Origin: Henricia sp. BOLD:AAB3569
Lineage: Eukaryota > Echinodermata > Asteroidea > Spinulosida > Echinasteridae
Assembly: GCA_037783545.1 (NCBI GenBank)
Contig: JBBELK010000992.1
Coordinates: forward strand, 1,116,001 to 1,180,000
Direction: 5' to 3'
Length of the DNA: 64,000 nt
Shown in pieces: positions 34,701 to 39,169 of this stretch (position 1 is the first letter of the stretch; the number at the start of each line of letters is the position of its first letter). Below the pieces are notes generated by a model that was given only the letters and a program-made list of their open reading frames with translations, did no database searches and had not been told where the DNA came from. A program made the translations under genes and the position numbers.

Positions 34701-36820
34701 GGACAAAAGGAATGTTTAATGGGTATATTATATAAACGATGATCGAGTGGGGAATCAAAATGGCTGCACTACAGGTATGAACAAATATGGTAACCTAGGG
34801 CAGATACACATTGAGACTAGCTTTTCATCGTAAATGTGGCGCGTGACGCTTTAAAACAGCACAGAGCTAGAGGGAATTCAAGCGACAGGCGTCCAATTTT
34901 AATACGTCTCAAAAGGCTCAGTATCAATATTCAGTGTTTTTTTAACAATAATAAATGTGCTATTATTTTTTGCTTTAAAATGTTTTATTGGTGTTATTTA
35001 TAAAATTAAACCTGCTGTTTTTAGACTGAAGAACATTGCATGTGTGGTATCGTGATGCAACTCTCTTCATTTATATTCCGACAATCCTTAATTTTGTTTT
35101 CAAATTAGCCCAGATTTATATTTAATACGGTAGGAGTTGGGAAAATGATCAGAAATTGTTTTCTTTAAAATGACTCATCTATTGGAATGTGCAGATTTGA
35201 TGGAAAAGAAAAACAATTTCAATGGGAAAATTTTATTTTTGTTAGGAAACGCTTAAATTGTTTTTTATAATAATGGCTTCATCGGACCTTCTATGCGAAA
35301 CATATGAGACAGGCTGAAAATGTCTGTTTCCTCACATTTTTACATTTTTTCCACTCAAAATTTGCACATTCCAAATGAATCCAGCCCAGTGTGTGACCAG
35401 TTGCAAATCGTAAAATTCAGTAGGCCCCCTACGTGCTAGACGCGTGATAAGATTCTGCTAGATTCAACAAAAATCTGCTATTAAATCTAGCTAAGGTTAC
35501 CTCAGCCCTATTCCTTTATCATACGGTTTAATAGGGCTGAGGGAACTCGTCAACATGAACACGATATCTCAAAACATTGAAATCAAAATCGTCGGGTGTG
35601 CGCTTCAGTCGGACGGTCGGACGTAGGCGGTGCAGGTACGGATCAAGTGTGCACACCAGACTGTGCACAAAGCAATGAGCGTCATACCGAGCGAACTGAC
35701 AACCCAGTACGATATGCCTCCTTTTTTTCACTGAAATTGTAGGCTGAATCTTCATCGTGGCTTGTTATTTCCCTCAAGGACCTGCGTAGTGGTTATGTCT
35801 GACAAGGTTTGGGCGAGTCCCAGGGGGAATATTAGTGTGTCACAGGGAGAAAAGGTATTTTTTTAATATACATTGAACAAAGATTTTAAGGAAATTACCT
35901 CCTGGAATCAACAGATAATGTAATTTTAAGATATACTTCCCACTTGTACTTTTGTCGCAAATGTTGCTTTTCTGTAGAAAAATCACATTTTCTCCTTAAA
36001 AAATTGCCTTCAGTTAGTGCACAAGATAACCATTCACGCGCGCGCGCAGCGCCCTCTGTTGTCGCGCTTACACACAGACCACTGGTCGCATCATTTTGTG
36101 CATTATTTTATGCAGTAATTTTATCATTTATTTATCTCAGAAATGCAACATTTGCGACAGAAGTGCAAGTGGGAAGTACACCTATATCTTAGAATTTGAT
36201 GATCTGTTAATTGATTCCAGGAGGTAATTTCCTTAAAATCTTTGTTCAATGTATACGAAAAAAATACCGGAGAAAATTACACATTTTTATTTCAAATAAT
36301 TCAATGTTTGAGATATCGTGTTCATGTTGACAAGTTCCCTCAGGCTCAGCCCTAATGTAATAATTTAGATAACCACATGATAGAGTTTAAGGGCTGAGGT
36401 AACCTAAGCTACCTCAGCCCTAAATACTAGACCAGAAGCCAAACTTGTTTCTGGTTACGTGTCGCCAAAACGCGCCCCTGCTGCATGCTAGCTACTGGCT
36501 GCGCTGGATGCCGTGACTGGTTGGTCACGCTGATCGACCGTCACTTTAATCGCATAAAAATGCATGTTTCATTGAGAAATTGTATCCCAACCCTTATCGC
36601 TCACTTTTAAAAATGCACTTTCTCTGGACCCCTCATCGCTTGTTGGAAACTAGGCCTCGACCACTCTCTCCGACAAACTTCCAATTCTAAGATCGATCTA
36701 AAGACAGCAACCAAGAACCAAAGAGCGCGCCTACTTACCCTTTTCATTGGCAACCGGAGCCTGAGAGAGGGCGCCATTCAAAACTAATGCTAAACATAGC
36801 AGCAACTGCTGGCTTGCCAT
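324..36820 (-). CDS. Secreted multi-discoidin/fucolectin protein with 99 GDKPxPS heptads (22 exons, spliced)
   Basis: Exons in transcript order: 36739-36820, 34519-34698, 33427-33609, 32331-32369, 32124-32168, 30436-30782, 29714-29858, 28915-29028, 27995-28102, 25275-25399, 23280-23490, 21838-21911, 20389-20646, 17043-17193, 13533-15946, 12015-12168, 10800-11083, 8617-8764, 6436-6719, 4763-4910, 1447-1748, 324-477. Every junction has GT-AG and matching phase: phase 1 between modules, phase 0 inside discoidin domains. The product has at least 1,983 residues: signal peptide (1-20), Cys-rich modules (28-148), F5/8C (about 180-337), FTP (about 345-500), F5/8C (about 528-683), heptads (712-1404), then four divergent discoidin-like domains. 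No transmembrane segment is visible. Family knowledge: F5/8C and FTP modules bind glycans or matrix, and multi-discoidin secreted proteins serve as echinoderm adhesion proteins (sea urchin nectin, sea star footprint protein). An adhesive or matrix role is inference. The 3' end is uncertain: exon 22 ends at a donor-like site, but a stop also lies 9 bases beyond. Confidence 0.8.
660..1142. mobile_element. Inverted-repeat element (intron 21)
   Basis: GGCCACGATCTGGGCTGCTTTCGAGCGCG at 661 mirrors CGAGCGCTCGAAAGCAGCCCATATGATGGCCACGATC near 1101. CACCAGGGATCCCTGGTGC forms an inner palindrome at 691-709. Confidence 0.65.
1900..2690. repeat. Dispersed repeat, copy 1 (partner 54870-55385)
   Basis: Shares AACAGCCATTGACTTATTTT, CCTATTACAGGCTCTCGTG, GTCATGTCAACCTGAAGCAAACGGCG and GATGAAGGTACTTA-type sequence with 54870-55385. 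Each copy carries a different later insertion. Confidence 0.7.
2025..2390 (-). mobile_element. tRNA-derived SINE inserted in an older repeat
   Basis: Minus strand: tRNA-like head near 2390-2300 (GCATAGCCGAGCAGTGTGG and GGGTTCGAATCTCACCCC), then CTTGGGCAAGGCACTTTGCC, ending toward 2025 in GCGCTATATAAGAACTGCC and an ATT tail. It splits the repeat that continues at about 1900-2020 and 2400-2690. Confidence 0.75.
2735..3388. mobile_element. Foldback element with CAGGGTGTCCCAGAAAA ends
   Basis: TACAGGGTGTCCCAGAAAAAAG at the left and TTTTTTCTGGGACACCCTGTA at the right. Arms of about 210 bp encode the same short frame (ANNFLVALLHIVF) on opposite strands. Probable TA target site. No transposase. Confidence 0.9.
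3631..3861. repeat. Palindrome containing GGACCTTTGACATGTATAG
   Basis: CCAATAGACCTGTTCAGGG and ATTAGCATATTCATGTTTTTTGGTACAG at the left mirror CTGTACCAAACAAATATGAATATGCTAAT and AAGGTTTATTGG at the right. The right half is repeated at 7765-7905. Confidence 0.7.
4397..4559. mobile_element. Inverted-repeat element (intron 20/21 side)
   Basis: GTGGAAAGTGAAATGTCACAAAATTCACTGCTATTGTCA pairs with TGACAATAGCAATGCATTTTGTGACATTTCACTTTAC. GAATAC / GTATTC lie outside. The loop is about 60 bp. Confidence 0.75.
4763..6719 (-). CDS. Divergent discoidin-like domain 5 (exons 19-20)
   Basis: Exon 19 (6436-6719) and exon 20 (4763-4910) duplicate exons 17-18. Differences seen: Ser for Thr and Arg for Gly near the start, Thr for Ala after SWV, Asn for Ser before GKK, and Asn/Arg/Asn for Thr/Lys/Ser in the second exon. 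Lengths (284 and 148 bases), phases and splice sites are unchanged, so the copy appears functional. It contributes a second basic discoidin-like module. Confidence 0.8.
5109..5247. mobile_element. TTAA hairpin MITE, copy 1
   Basis: TTAA flanks. Arms of about 60 bp read AGGCACAGGCTCGTCAGCAA, ATTCGTGCCACGAAATACGC and the reverse, with a short loop. Confidence 0.9.
6913..7055. mobile_element. TTAA hairpin MITE, copy 2
   Basis: TTAA-AGGCACAGGCTCGTCAGC, CAAATTCGTGCCACGAAATACGCAGCTC, then the mirrored arm to CTCTGCCT-TTAA. Same family as 5109-5247, 49662-49802, 55194-55347 and the partial copy at 42056. Confidence 0.9.
8617..11083 (-). CDS. Divergent discoidin-like domain 4 (exons 17-18)
   Basis: Exon 17 (10800-11083) reads RTFTLKKFVGQYTSSSYAPG, SDGSWVAAKNDDQQFFQVSF, EIKKIRMTPIKL, MRFKVLYRN and ends KFPSGKK at a GTAAGT donor. 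Exon 18 (8617-8764) continues VFNMKNAR, KDLRIVPLSWRDQIGFKLNLIG. The predicted domain is basic and free of cysteine, unlike the N-terminal discoidins. It is nearly identical to domain 5, with about seven differences over 145 residues, and surrounding intron sequence is shared too, so the pair arose by a recent tandem genomic duplication. Confidence 0.8.
9168..9547 (-). mobile_element. tRNA-derived SINE, long form
   Basis: Minus orientation: tRNA-like head at the right (TATGGCCGAGCGGTCTAG and GGTTCGATTCCGGGCC), then CAAGGCACTTAATCACACTTG, a central GATGTAAAGCCGTTGGTCC block, and TGTTGGATGTGGTTAATAAATAA at the left. Confidence 0.8.
9879..10526. mobile_element. TIR insertion absent from the sister duplicate
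   Basis: The ends GGCCAAACAAAATAATAGTTCTGC and GCAGAACTATTTTTTTTTTTGGCC are inverted. The flanks are CTAAG and TAAGCTCATG. The duplicate locus near 6172-6190 reads TTAAGCTCATG with no insertion, so the boundaries and a TAAG-like target duplication are directly visible. Confidence 0.85.
11336..11648. mobile_element. TIR MITE with TAA flanks
   Basis: TAA-AGGGGCGTTCACACTATCG at the left and CGATAGTGTGAATGCGCCT-TAA at the right. TIRs extend through GCGGAAAAATCACACT. A three-base TAA flank fits PIF/Harbinger-like transposition (family knowledge). No frame inside. Confidence 0.8.
11646..11758. mobile_element. Hairpin element, AGGCCT/CATGGAGCC family, copy 1
   Basis: Arms of about 50 bp: GGCCTATTTCCAAATCTTGACT, then CTCCGGCTCCATGTGG, mirrored by CCACATGGAGCCGGAGCC-type sequence and AAGTCGAGATTTGGGAAAAGGCC. 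A second copy is at 50545-50656. Confidence 0.8.
12015..13796 (-). CDS. Divergent discoidin-like domain 3 (end of exon 15 plus exon 16)
   Basis: Residues after the heptads (KPGYNPADGDDAWVAAS, DQFLDMTFDDPVEISDVTI, VTDLEVQY) join, across a phase-0 intron (12169-13532), to exon 16 (12015-12168): VFTMDIAQ, FRTKRLRLLPRKWIGHIGMKIRVQG. Order and spacing match F5/8C strands: W-x-A, Q-F-L-x-M-x-F, V-x-x-V-x-V-x-Y, then R-x-R-L-L-P-x-x-W and I-G-M-K-x-R-V-Q-G. There are no cysteines. Exon 16 ends at GAAAAAA-GTGAGA in phase 1. Reading through the donor would hit a stop four codons on, so this is a possible alternative C-terminus, but the next exons fit in phase and homology, which favours splicing. Confidence 0.7.
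12253..12476. mobile_element. Palindromic MITE (intron 15)
   Basis: CCTTTTCGCGCGTAGAAGTGACGCGCGTCG pairs with the CGACGTGCGTCACATTTACACGCGAAAAGG side at 12427-12456. GGTGG / CCACC lie at the outer ends. It directly abuts the TTAA element at 12474. Confidence 0.75.
12474..12995. mobile_element. TTAA-flanked 0.52-kb element, copy 1 (intron 15)
   Basis: TTAAAGGCCCAGTGTATC to ACAGGGCCTTTAA. Second copy at 23581-24112. Both carry a similar 60-codon reverse frame, explained by shared ancestry of the element. Confidence 0.8.
13533..15946 (-). CDS. Exon 15: giant heptad-repeat exon plus start of discoidin-like domain 3
   Basis: This single 2,414-base exon begins with an acidic linker (PLSDEEDMPPVRPTV), runs through 99 uninterrupted heptads, then exits into VSSSKPGYNPADGDDAWVAA, the first part of a divergent discoidin-like domain ending LPNGKT at a GTAAGAG donor. 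Frame is intact over 804 codons, which is strong evidence of coding constraint for a 21-bp tandem array. The repeat region is hydrophilic, proline-rich and rich in Asp, Lys and Ser, so it is expected to be extended and disordered, a flexible spacer or load-bearing stalk. Ser and neighbouring Pro could be modified sites (inference). The opposite strand is also open (GLSPDG repeats) but has no supporting context. Confidence 0.8.
13797..15875 (-). repeat. Coding tandem array, 99 x 21 bp (GDKPxPS)
   Basis: Ninety-nine copies of a 21-bp unit in perfect register. Position 5 varies: Glu in nearly all of the first 40 or so copies (copy 20 is Gly), then a mixed Gly/Lys/Glu zone, one Val, and some GDKPGPP copies. 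The last copy has decayed to GDNPEPL. No copy has an indel. Confidence 0.95.
16427..16733. mobile_element. TIR MITE (intron 14)
   Basis: Ends ATAGACCTTTATCACGGTGC and GCACCGTGATAAAGGTCTAT are perfect inverted repeats of about 20 bp around 0.27 kb of moderately GC-rich interior. Confidence 0.85.
17043..21911 (-). CDS. Exons 12-14: canonical F5/8 type C (discoidin) domain 2
   Basis: Exon 12 (21838-21911) starts the domain with LGMQSGEINGAQISSSSYMK. Exon 13 (20389-20646) supplies GRLNLPNRAWVAE, KRYYLKIDL, an S-x-F-I-V-E-T-S-V-D-G strand and ends at GTVM. Exon 14 (17043-17193) continues LFQSNMDGSD and ends with AIKIIPVSWHQCVAMRVELLG. Phases are 1, 0, 0, 1. The exon 13/14 boundary falls at the same structural place as the phase-0 intron in domain 1. 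Domain 2 has an extra intron after the first strand. The domain ends about 30 residues before the heptad region. Cysteines are present inside (AECRP, IVCH, ICIR, QCVAM) but are not at the canonical end positions. Confidence 0.8.
17360..17596. mobile_element. Tc1/mariner-type MITE (intron 13)
   Basis: Left end TACAGTTGAAGTCAGAAGTT continues into TACATACA. The right end is the inverted form ATGTAAACTTCTGACTACAACTGTA. TA flanks both ends. The terminal sequence closely matches the Sleeping Beauty/fish Tc1 terminal repeat known from the literature. At 237 bp with no frame, it is non-autonomous. Confidence 0.85.
17728..17930 (+). mobile_element. tRNA-derived SINE, short form (intron 13)
   Basis: The 5' part is tRNA-Leu-like: TATGGCCGAGCGGTCTAG (box A) and AGGTTCGATTCCGGG (box B). 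Then comes TTGAGCAAGGCACT, and the 3' end is GTTGGATGTGGTGAATAAAT with an AAAT-type tail. A longer form is at 9168-9547. Confidence 0.8.
18080..18255. mobile_element. Small TIR element, copy B (intron 13)
   Basis: ACTAAAGTGTGACGTCAGTT at the left and GACGTTTTCACTTTAGTAGTCT at the right. Reverse-complement counterpart of 24625-24798. Confidence 0.7.
18735..19285. mobile_element. Foldback element with TTCGCCC tandem units (intron 13)
   Basis: Outer arms: AAAGATAGTATACATGATTGG at 18740 and CCAATCATGTATACTGCCTTT at 19260. The core (18889-19107) has several CATTTCGCCCTGAAC units, then the reverse form GGGCGAAGTGGTTTTGGGG. It can form a long hairpin. No coding capacity. Confidence 0.75.
19870..20345. 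repeat. GACTTG / GGCATGACTTG simple repeats (intron 13)
   Basis: Runs of GACTTGACTTGACTTG at 19915-19935 and 20215-20235, then about five copies of GGCATGACTT at 20233-20280. Related AAGTCAAGTC text is found at 4260-4280, 8145-8195 and 8430-8525. Confidence 0.75.
20845..20945 (-). repeat. tRNA-like SINE fragment (intron 12)
   Basis: On the minus strand: GGCTTCATAGCTCAATTGG, then TAGAGTG, and GGTTCAAATCCCGATGGAGCC. This gives box A and box B motifs and a mostly paired acceptor stem. The anticodon and T stems do not pair well, so I call it a tRNA-derived repeat and not a tRNA gene. Related copies (plus strand) are at 6225-6292 and 10562-10650. Confidence 0.6.
21646..21815. mobile_element. Short inverted-repeat element next to exon 12
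   Basis: GCACACCTTTGCGATT at the left and AATCACAAAGGTGTGC at the right, with further internal pairing (GACCGG/CCGGTC). It ends about 20 bp from exon 12 (21838-21911), on the donor side. Confidence 0.6.
22885..23220. repeat. ATTCGAA-rich segment (intron 11/12 region)
   Basis: Repeated TCGAATATTCG and ATTCGAATAG motifs at both ends, in a stretch otherwise without features. Probably an old palindromic element. Confidence 0.4.
23280..29028 (-). CDS. Exons 8-11: fucolectin-type FTP domain
   Basis: Four exons (28915-29028, 27995-28102, 25275-25399, 23280-23490) encode an F-lectin/FTP fold. It opens with NLALYKPAQQSSSF, continues with AGAVDGRDG, then QPWWYVDL, ITNFVVRVGD-like NFVVRVGDNPDV and NPPC, and closes with GRYVSIEL, LQVSEVKVYG. 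This is the order seen in eel fucolectin and pentraxin-like FTP domains, where the fold binds fucose through one His and two Arg residues. Here the sequence around WWYVDL and NNPGIALCAEPK lacks an obvious His-x-x and R-x-D pair, so sugar specificity may be changed or lost. A tail of about 30 residues ending LGQIKIS links to the next domain. Confidence 0.75.
23581..24112. mobile_element. TTAA-flanked 0.53-kb element, copy 2 (intron 10/11 region)
   Basis: TTAAAGGCCCAGTGGATC at the left and ACAGGTCCTTTAA at the right. Near-identical to 12474-12995 over its whole length, including GACCCCAAAAAGTAATCGAC and GGAAAATGCATATGGATTTT. Confidence 0.8.
24625..24798. mobile_element. Small TIR element, copy A (intron 11)
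   Basis: Same about 172-bp element as 18080-18255 in reverse orientation. It includes CTAAAGTGAAAACGTCACC, ACACTAAAACCAGTGAACTG and CCATGGCAACTGACGTCACA, with ends matching TAGACTACTAAAGTG. Confidence 0.7.
25464..26043. mobile_element. TIR element with internal CGTCGTGC/GCACGACG repeats (intron 10)
   Basis: Ends: TAAGGCCCACTTAAATTGTC and AAGCGCGACGTTTGAAGCGGGCCTA. Several internal copies of GGCACGACGTTGG and TGCCGTGTCGAA in both orientations make a partly palindromic, CpG-rich non-coding element. Confidence 0.65.
26645..27540. mobile_element. Nested TIR elements (intron 9/10 region)
   Basis: Outer inverted pair: TTAAAGGTAATATACAGG at 26645 and TATATTACCTTTAA at 27525. Inside, 26905-27483 has perfect inverted ends CAATAGACCGATCCAGTAAGC / GCTTACTGGATCGGTCTATT, about 30 bp each. 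The inner element has a GC-rich core with a short frame that I do not regard as a gene. Confidence 0.75.
28420..28860. repeat. Fragments of long-TIR element and SINE (intron 8)
   Basis: 28490-28530 contains CAGGCAGAGTGGCGCACCC, also found at 38173 (inverted) and 40440. 28740-28850 has GTGCCCTTGGGCAAGGTACTT and CTCCACCCAGGAG, the core of the SINE at 2025-2390 in opposite orientation. Confidence 0.5.
29074..29592. mobile_element. TTAA-flanked TIR element (intron 7)
   Basis: TTAAAGGACCATTGTATC at the left and GCCCGGCCCTTTAA at the right suggest a non-autonomous element. The interior has no long frame. It contains CpG-rich patches and is related in its first 25 bases to the elements at 12474 and 23581. 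Confidence 0.45.
29714..30782 (-). CDS. Exons 6-7: canonical F5/8 type C (discoidin) domain 1
   Basis: Exon 6 (30436-30782) holds the N-terminal part: PLGVSSGRIPDNQLTASS, the acidic-aromatic core, QFLQIDL, VTGVGSQGR and a W-V-T-S-Y-x-V-x-x-S-x-D-G-S-x-W stretch. After a phase-0 intron, exon 7 (29714-29858) completes it with LFRGNSD, the LENPVHTRYVRFHP strand and RIGMRVELYG. These are the hallmark motifs of F5/8C domains over the usual length of about 150 residues. The usual first Cys before PLG is replaced by Val, and no closing Cys follows ELYG, so the terminal disulphide typical of this fold is absent. Expected role: extracellular glycan, phospholipid or matrix binding. Confidence 0.85.
31385..31865. 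repeat. Degenerate AGATATCT palindrome array (intron 5)
   Basis: About twenty occurrences of AGATATCT or one-base variants, spaced roughly 20-30 bp, alternately followed by TGAAA/GGAAA and preceded by TTTCA/TTTAG. Because the core is self-complementary, the array reads alike on both strands. Confidence 0.7.
32124..32369 (-). CDS. Exons 4-5: short linker exons
   Basis: Two very small exons, 32331-32369 (39 bases) and 32124-32168 (45 bases), bridge the cysteine-rich modules and the first discoidin domain. With the acceptor CTCTTGCAG the phase stays 1-1, and the linker reads NPAGEPYVLNREIG then GRSREGYGIHVHRDPG, joining in frame to exon 6. A nearby alternative acceptor four bases downstream (GCAG) would give AVKAMGFMSIEIR, but that leaves the wrong phase for exon 6. 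Microexons are easy to miscall, so confidence is lower than for neighbours. Confidence 0.5.
32442..32725 (+). mobile_element. AAGGAGCGTG-family TTAA element, degenerate copy (intron 3)
   Basis: Begins TTAAAGGAGCGTGTTCAG, with GAAAATGAATTTTGTTTTAACC and AACATCGGTG as in the copies at 46931 and 44505. The right terminus has decayed into a stretch with a tRNA-like GAATCGAACCTGG motif near 32758. A G-rich run (32836-32855) follows. Confidence 0.55.
33025..33420 (+). mobile_element. Dispersed element copy abutting the exon 3 splice donor
   Basis: Resembles 48400-48985 along its length: GAAATGCTNAATAACTTNATG near the left end, CAGCCATGGGTTACAAAAGT in the middle, and AATTTCATTGATAAAAA at the right end. 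The right end runs directly into the ACTTAC (donor, reverse strand) of exon 3. Confidence 0.6.
33427..34698 (-). CDS. Exons 2-3: two cysteine-rich modules
   Basis: Exon 2 (34519-34698) and exon 3 (33427-33609) are symmetrical phase 1-1 exons. Both carry a related cysteine pattern: a C-x-C, then a CACC cluster (DCACCIVGG in exon 2, DTCACCINSG in exon 3), a Cys-Pro, a C-x-x-CG (CVRCG and CTQCG) and a final Cys. The arrangement suggests duplication of one small disulphide-stabilised module at the N-terminus of the mature protein. I do not recognise a named family. Donors are GTAAGT-type, and the acceptors are TTTGTCCAG and CCTCAACAG. Confidence 0.7.
33736..34430 (+). mobile_element. AAGGAGC-family element split by a nested TIR element (intron 2)
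   Basis: The left part (AAGGAGCATGTCCAGATTT, then GAAAATGAATTTCATTATAACC) and right part (CTGGATAAATTAGTTTTTAAAACATC) match the same family at 32442 and 46931. Between them, 33905-34378 is flanked by inverted GGCTGCGTTTGGGCGTG / CACGCCCGAACGCAGCC, a second element inserted into the first. Confidence 0.6.
35489..36426. mobile_element. Large imperfect palindrome (foldback) in intron 1
   Basis: The ends share AAGGTTACCTCAGCCCT and ACATGAACACGATATCTCAA in opposite orientation. Inner pairs also match: TTAAGGAAATTACCTCCTGG around 35888 against 36220, and CGCAAATGTTGC against GCAACATTTGCG at 35956 and 36147. The whole 0.94 kb can fold on itself. No coding capacity. Confidence 0.8.
36739..36820 (-). 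CDS. Exon 1: start codon and signal peptide
   Basis: ATG at 36818-36820 opens a classic secretory leader: MASQQ, then the hydrophobic core LLLCLALVL, then NGALSQ-A with a plausible cleavage after about residue 20. The exon encodes 27 codons plus one base and ends at a consensus GTAAGTAGG donor, so intron 1 (34699-36738) is phase 1. The start is supported by the signal peptide and by phase agreement with exon 2. The splice-site base position could be off by one. Confidence 0.75.
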
Positions 36821-36932
36821 TGTCTTCAAAAACGTCACTGGTGAAAAAAAAATTGAAAACAAAACTTTTAACAACAGGTACAAAAATTGACATTTCGCGA
36901 GCAGCAGCCGATATGTGGAAGACTGTTTTTAC

Positions 36933-36939
36933 ATTTATA
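36933..36939 (-). promoter_or_regulatory. TATA-like box upstream of the discoidin gene
   Basis: TATAAAT on the minus strand lies about 115 bp before the ATG and would place transcription start near 36905, giving a 5' UTR of about 85 bases. An alternative is that a TTTTTTTCACCAG acceptor at 36838-36850 joins an upstream noncoding exon. The two readings are exclusive, and the sequence alone does not decide. Confidence 0.35.
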
Positions 36940-37004
36940 TCCATACTTTCAAGGAATTTATTGATTAAAACAGTACTAGATATGAAAATTATTAATTAAA
37001 AACA

Positions 37005-37545
37005 AAACCTGTCCTACTTTTAATCTTCAATAACCTTGTCATTTTCCAACGGATTTAAACAAAAATTTCACATCATGTAAACAAGGCCTGACAAATTTAA
37101 CTGAGTGAGTTTCATCAGTTTTGTCCAAGAGGGTGAAGTTTAAAGGCCATACAAAAAAGTCAATTTCAGAATTCGCCACTTTCGACTTCGCCCCCTTCAA
37201 TGTTAGTATACATCGCTGGAGACGGTGGTGGAATGTGTGCTGCAGCCGAAAGCTAATATGAAGAAAGGCAGGATCACTCCAAATGTTATTGCAAACCATC
37301 TTGATCTTGAGGTGCAAAGGGACCTTGGACATAGATATTTTACTTTAAAAGTCGAAAGTGGCAAATTCTTAAATTTAGGGTTTTTTTTCGTATGGCCATT
37401 TAATCTCACCCTCTAGGACAAAACTGATGAAACTCACTCAGTTCAATTTTTCAGGTCATGTTTACATGATGTAAAATTTTGGTTTGAATCCGTTGGAAAA
37501 TGACAAGGTTATTCAAGATTAAAAGTAGGACAGGTTTTTTTTCGA
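37005..37545. mobile_element. Foldback element just upstream of the promoter
   Basis: Left arm (AACCTGTCCTACTTTTAATC, CATTTTCCAACGGATTTAAA, ACTGAGTGAGTTTCATCAG) recurs in reverse complement at 37380-37545. Arms of about 170-190 bp surround a short spacer. No coding capacity. It starts about 70 bp beyond the TATA-like box. Confidence 0.8.
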
Positions 37546-37659
37546 CACGTAGTATAGCTAGAAAATAGAAAATGACCTTCTTGCCCGCAACAGCTAAATG
37601 AGGAATGTCCCACATTTTAAAGTTTGGGTTTTGTGATGTGTACATCAGAACAAAGAGTA

Positions 37660-37770
37660 ATGGGCTAGTTATATTGAATTTGATTCCCCTATCTGATTGC
37701 ATGCAGACGTTTCGATGGGAAATACCGATTTGACTCCCCTATCTGATTGCATGCAGACGTTACGATATAG
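37660..37770. repeat. Direct duplication of a 41-bp motif
   Basis: CCCCTATCTGATTGCATGCAGACGTTTCGAT at 37686 recurs as CCCCTATCTGATTGCATGCAGACGTTACGAT at 37737, about 51 bp apart. Confidence 0.8.
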
Positions 37771-38435
37771 GAGAAAGATAAACTGGTTTTAAAACTTTCG
37801 GTTTTATTAATTTGTTTGCCTTGCCTTGCCACCAACCCGAACACACTTAAAAAACTCCTCTTAGTACTGAGAGCATGACTGTGCACACCCGTGGGAATTT
37901 TGTGGTGAAAGCAAACTACCACTTTAGATTGGTCGAAGGAACCCTAAGGAACTCCAAAACACATGTTGACAATCCTGGAAATTGCTGTGAGTCACCCTGT
38001 GAATTTTACTACAAAATTAGCAAAAATACATTTGTTTTGCTATATGGTAAAAAGGACACAAATTATACTCTATCCGAAAGTTTGAGCAGCCTAATTTTTT
38101 TAAATATTTTATCGGTAACATGTGTAAACACTTCTTGTGACAAGGCTAACTGCACCGGCCTCCATAAGAGCCCCTGAGGCAGGGTGCGCCACTCTGCCTG
38201 CCGGAAGTGCCTTCTATAGACGGGGTAGGCCTATATACAGTTGTATATTTATGGTGAGAGGGGGAATACCCTAACCCCCAACAAATTCTAACAAAAGGTG
38301 TCTCAATGGTTTCTGGTCCTACTGAATGTGGTGAATGACAGGAAATGTCCACCAAAATCAACCCACTGGAAATGGTTGAAATCTAGGTCAATTCCAAGAT
38401 GGCCGCCGAAAATCGCTGAAATGGCTGTAACTTCT

Positions 38436-38802
38436 TTAAAGGAGCGTGACCAGAGTTTCTGGAAAATAGTTTTCGATGTAACTTACCAATATTATCAAGT
38501 AACTCCCATACACACCTCCCATGTCCCAAAAACCCGAAAACATTCGCAATTTCCAGTAAAAAAATGAACAAAACTATCGAGTATGCATTCAGCGGATAAA
38601 CGTTGATACTGGAAAATTAGTTTACAAATAATCGGTGGATTTTCGACGATATCCTCGGAAATATGCGACCTAGAAGCGCGGAAGTTTCAGTTTCGTAATC
38701 AGAAAAATATAACGGATGTTATGATATAAAAATCTCATGACCCATAAGGTAAGTCCCGGGGAGTTATGGGTAAAAAAAAGTGATCTGGTCACACTCCTTT
38801 AA
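38436..38802. mobile_element. AAGGAGCGTG TTAA element, copy 1
   Basis: TTAA-AGGAGCGTGACCAGAG to GGTCACACTCCT-TTAA, 367 bp, almost identical to 45816-46183 and therefore recently active. Confidence 0.9.
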
Positions 38803-39169
38803 TATTTGGAGTAGTGATTTAAATGTCTACCCTATAGGTTTTCAGGGCCTGGGAATTTACTGGTATCCATAACATTTCAATCCAACCTTTGACAAACAAT
38901 AAAAACCAAAAACTCAAAATGGCGGTCATAAAATTACGTGGCATGGAATAGGTAGAGACAATATCTAACTGCTGATGTCAGATGTAGCTTCGTTTACTGG
39001 TCAGTAATGTACATAACATCACGCCCTCCTGTGGGATGGCTGGCTACATCAGCCACCATACGAGCCAACATTAAAACTTAAAACCTGCACGTTTAATACT
39101 GTTTTTGAGACGCGCGATTCAAGAGGTCAGCTCATCCCACGCAGGTATAATCAGGATAAAAACCCAACA

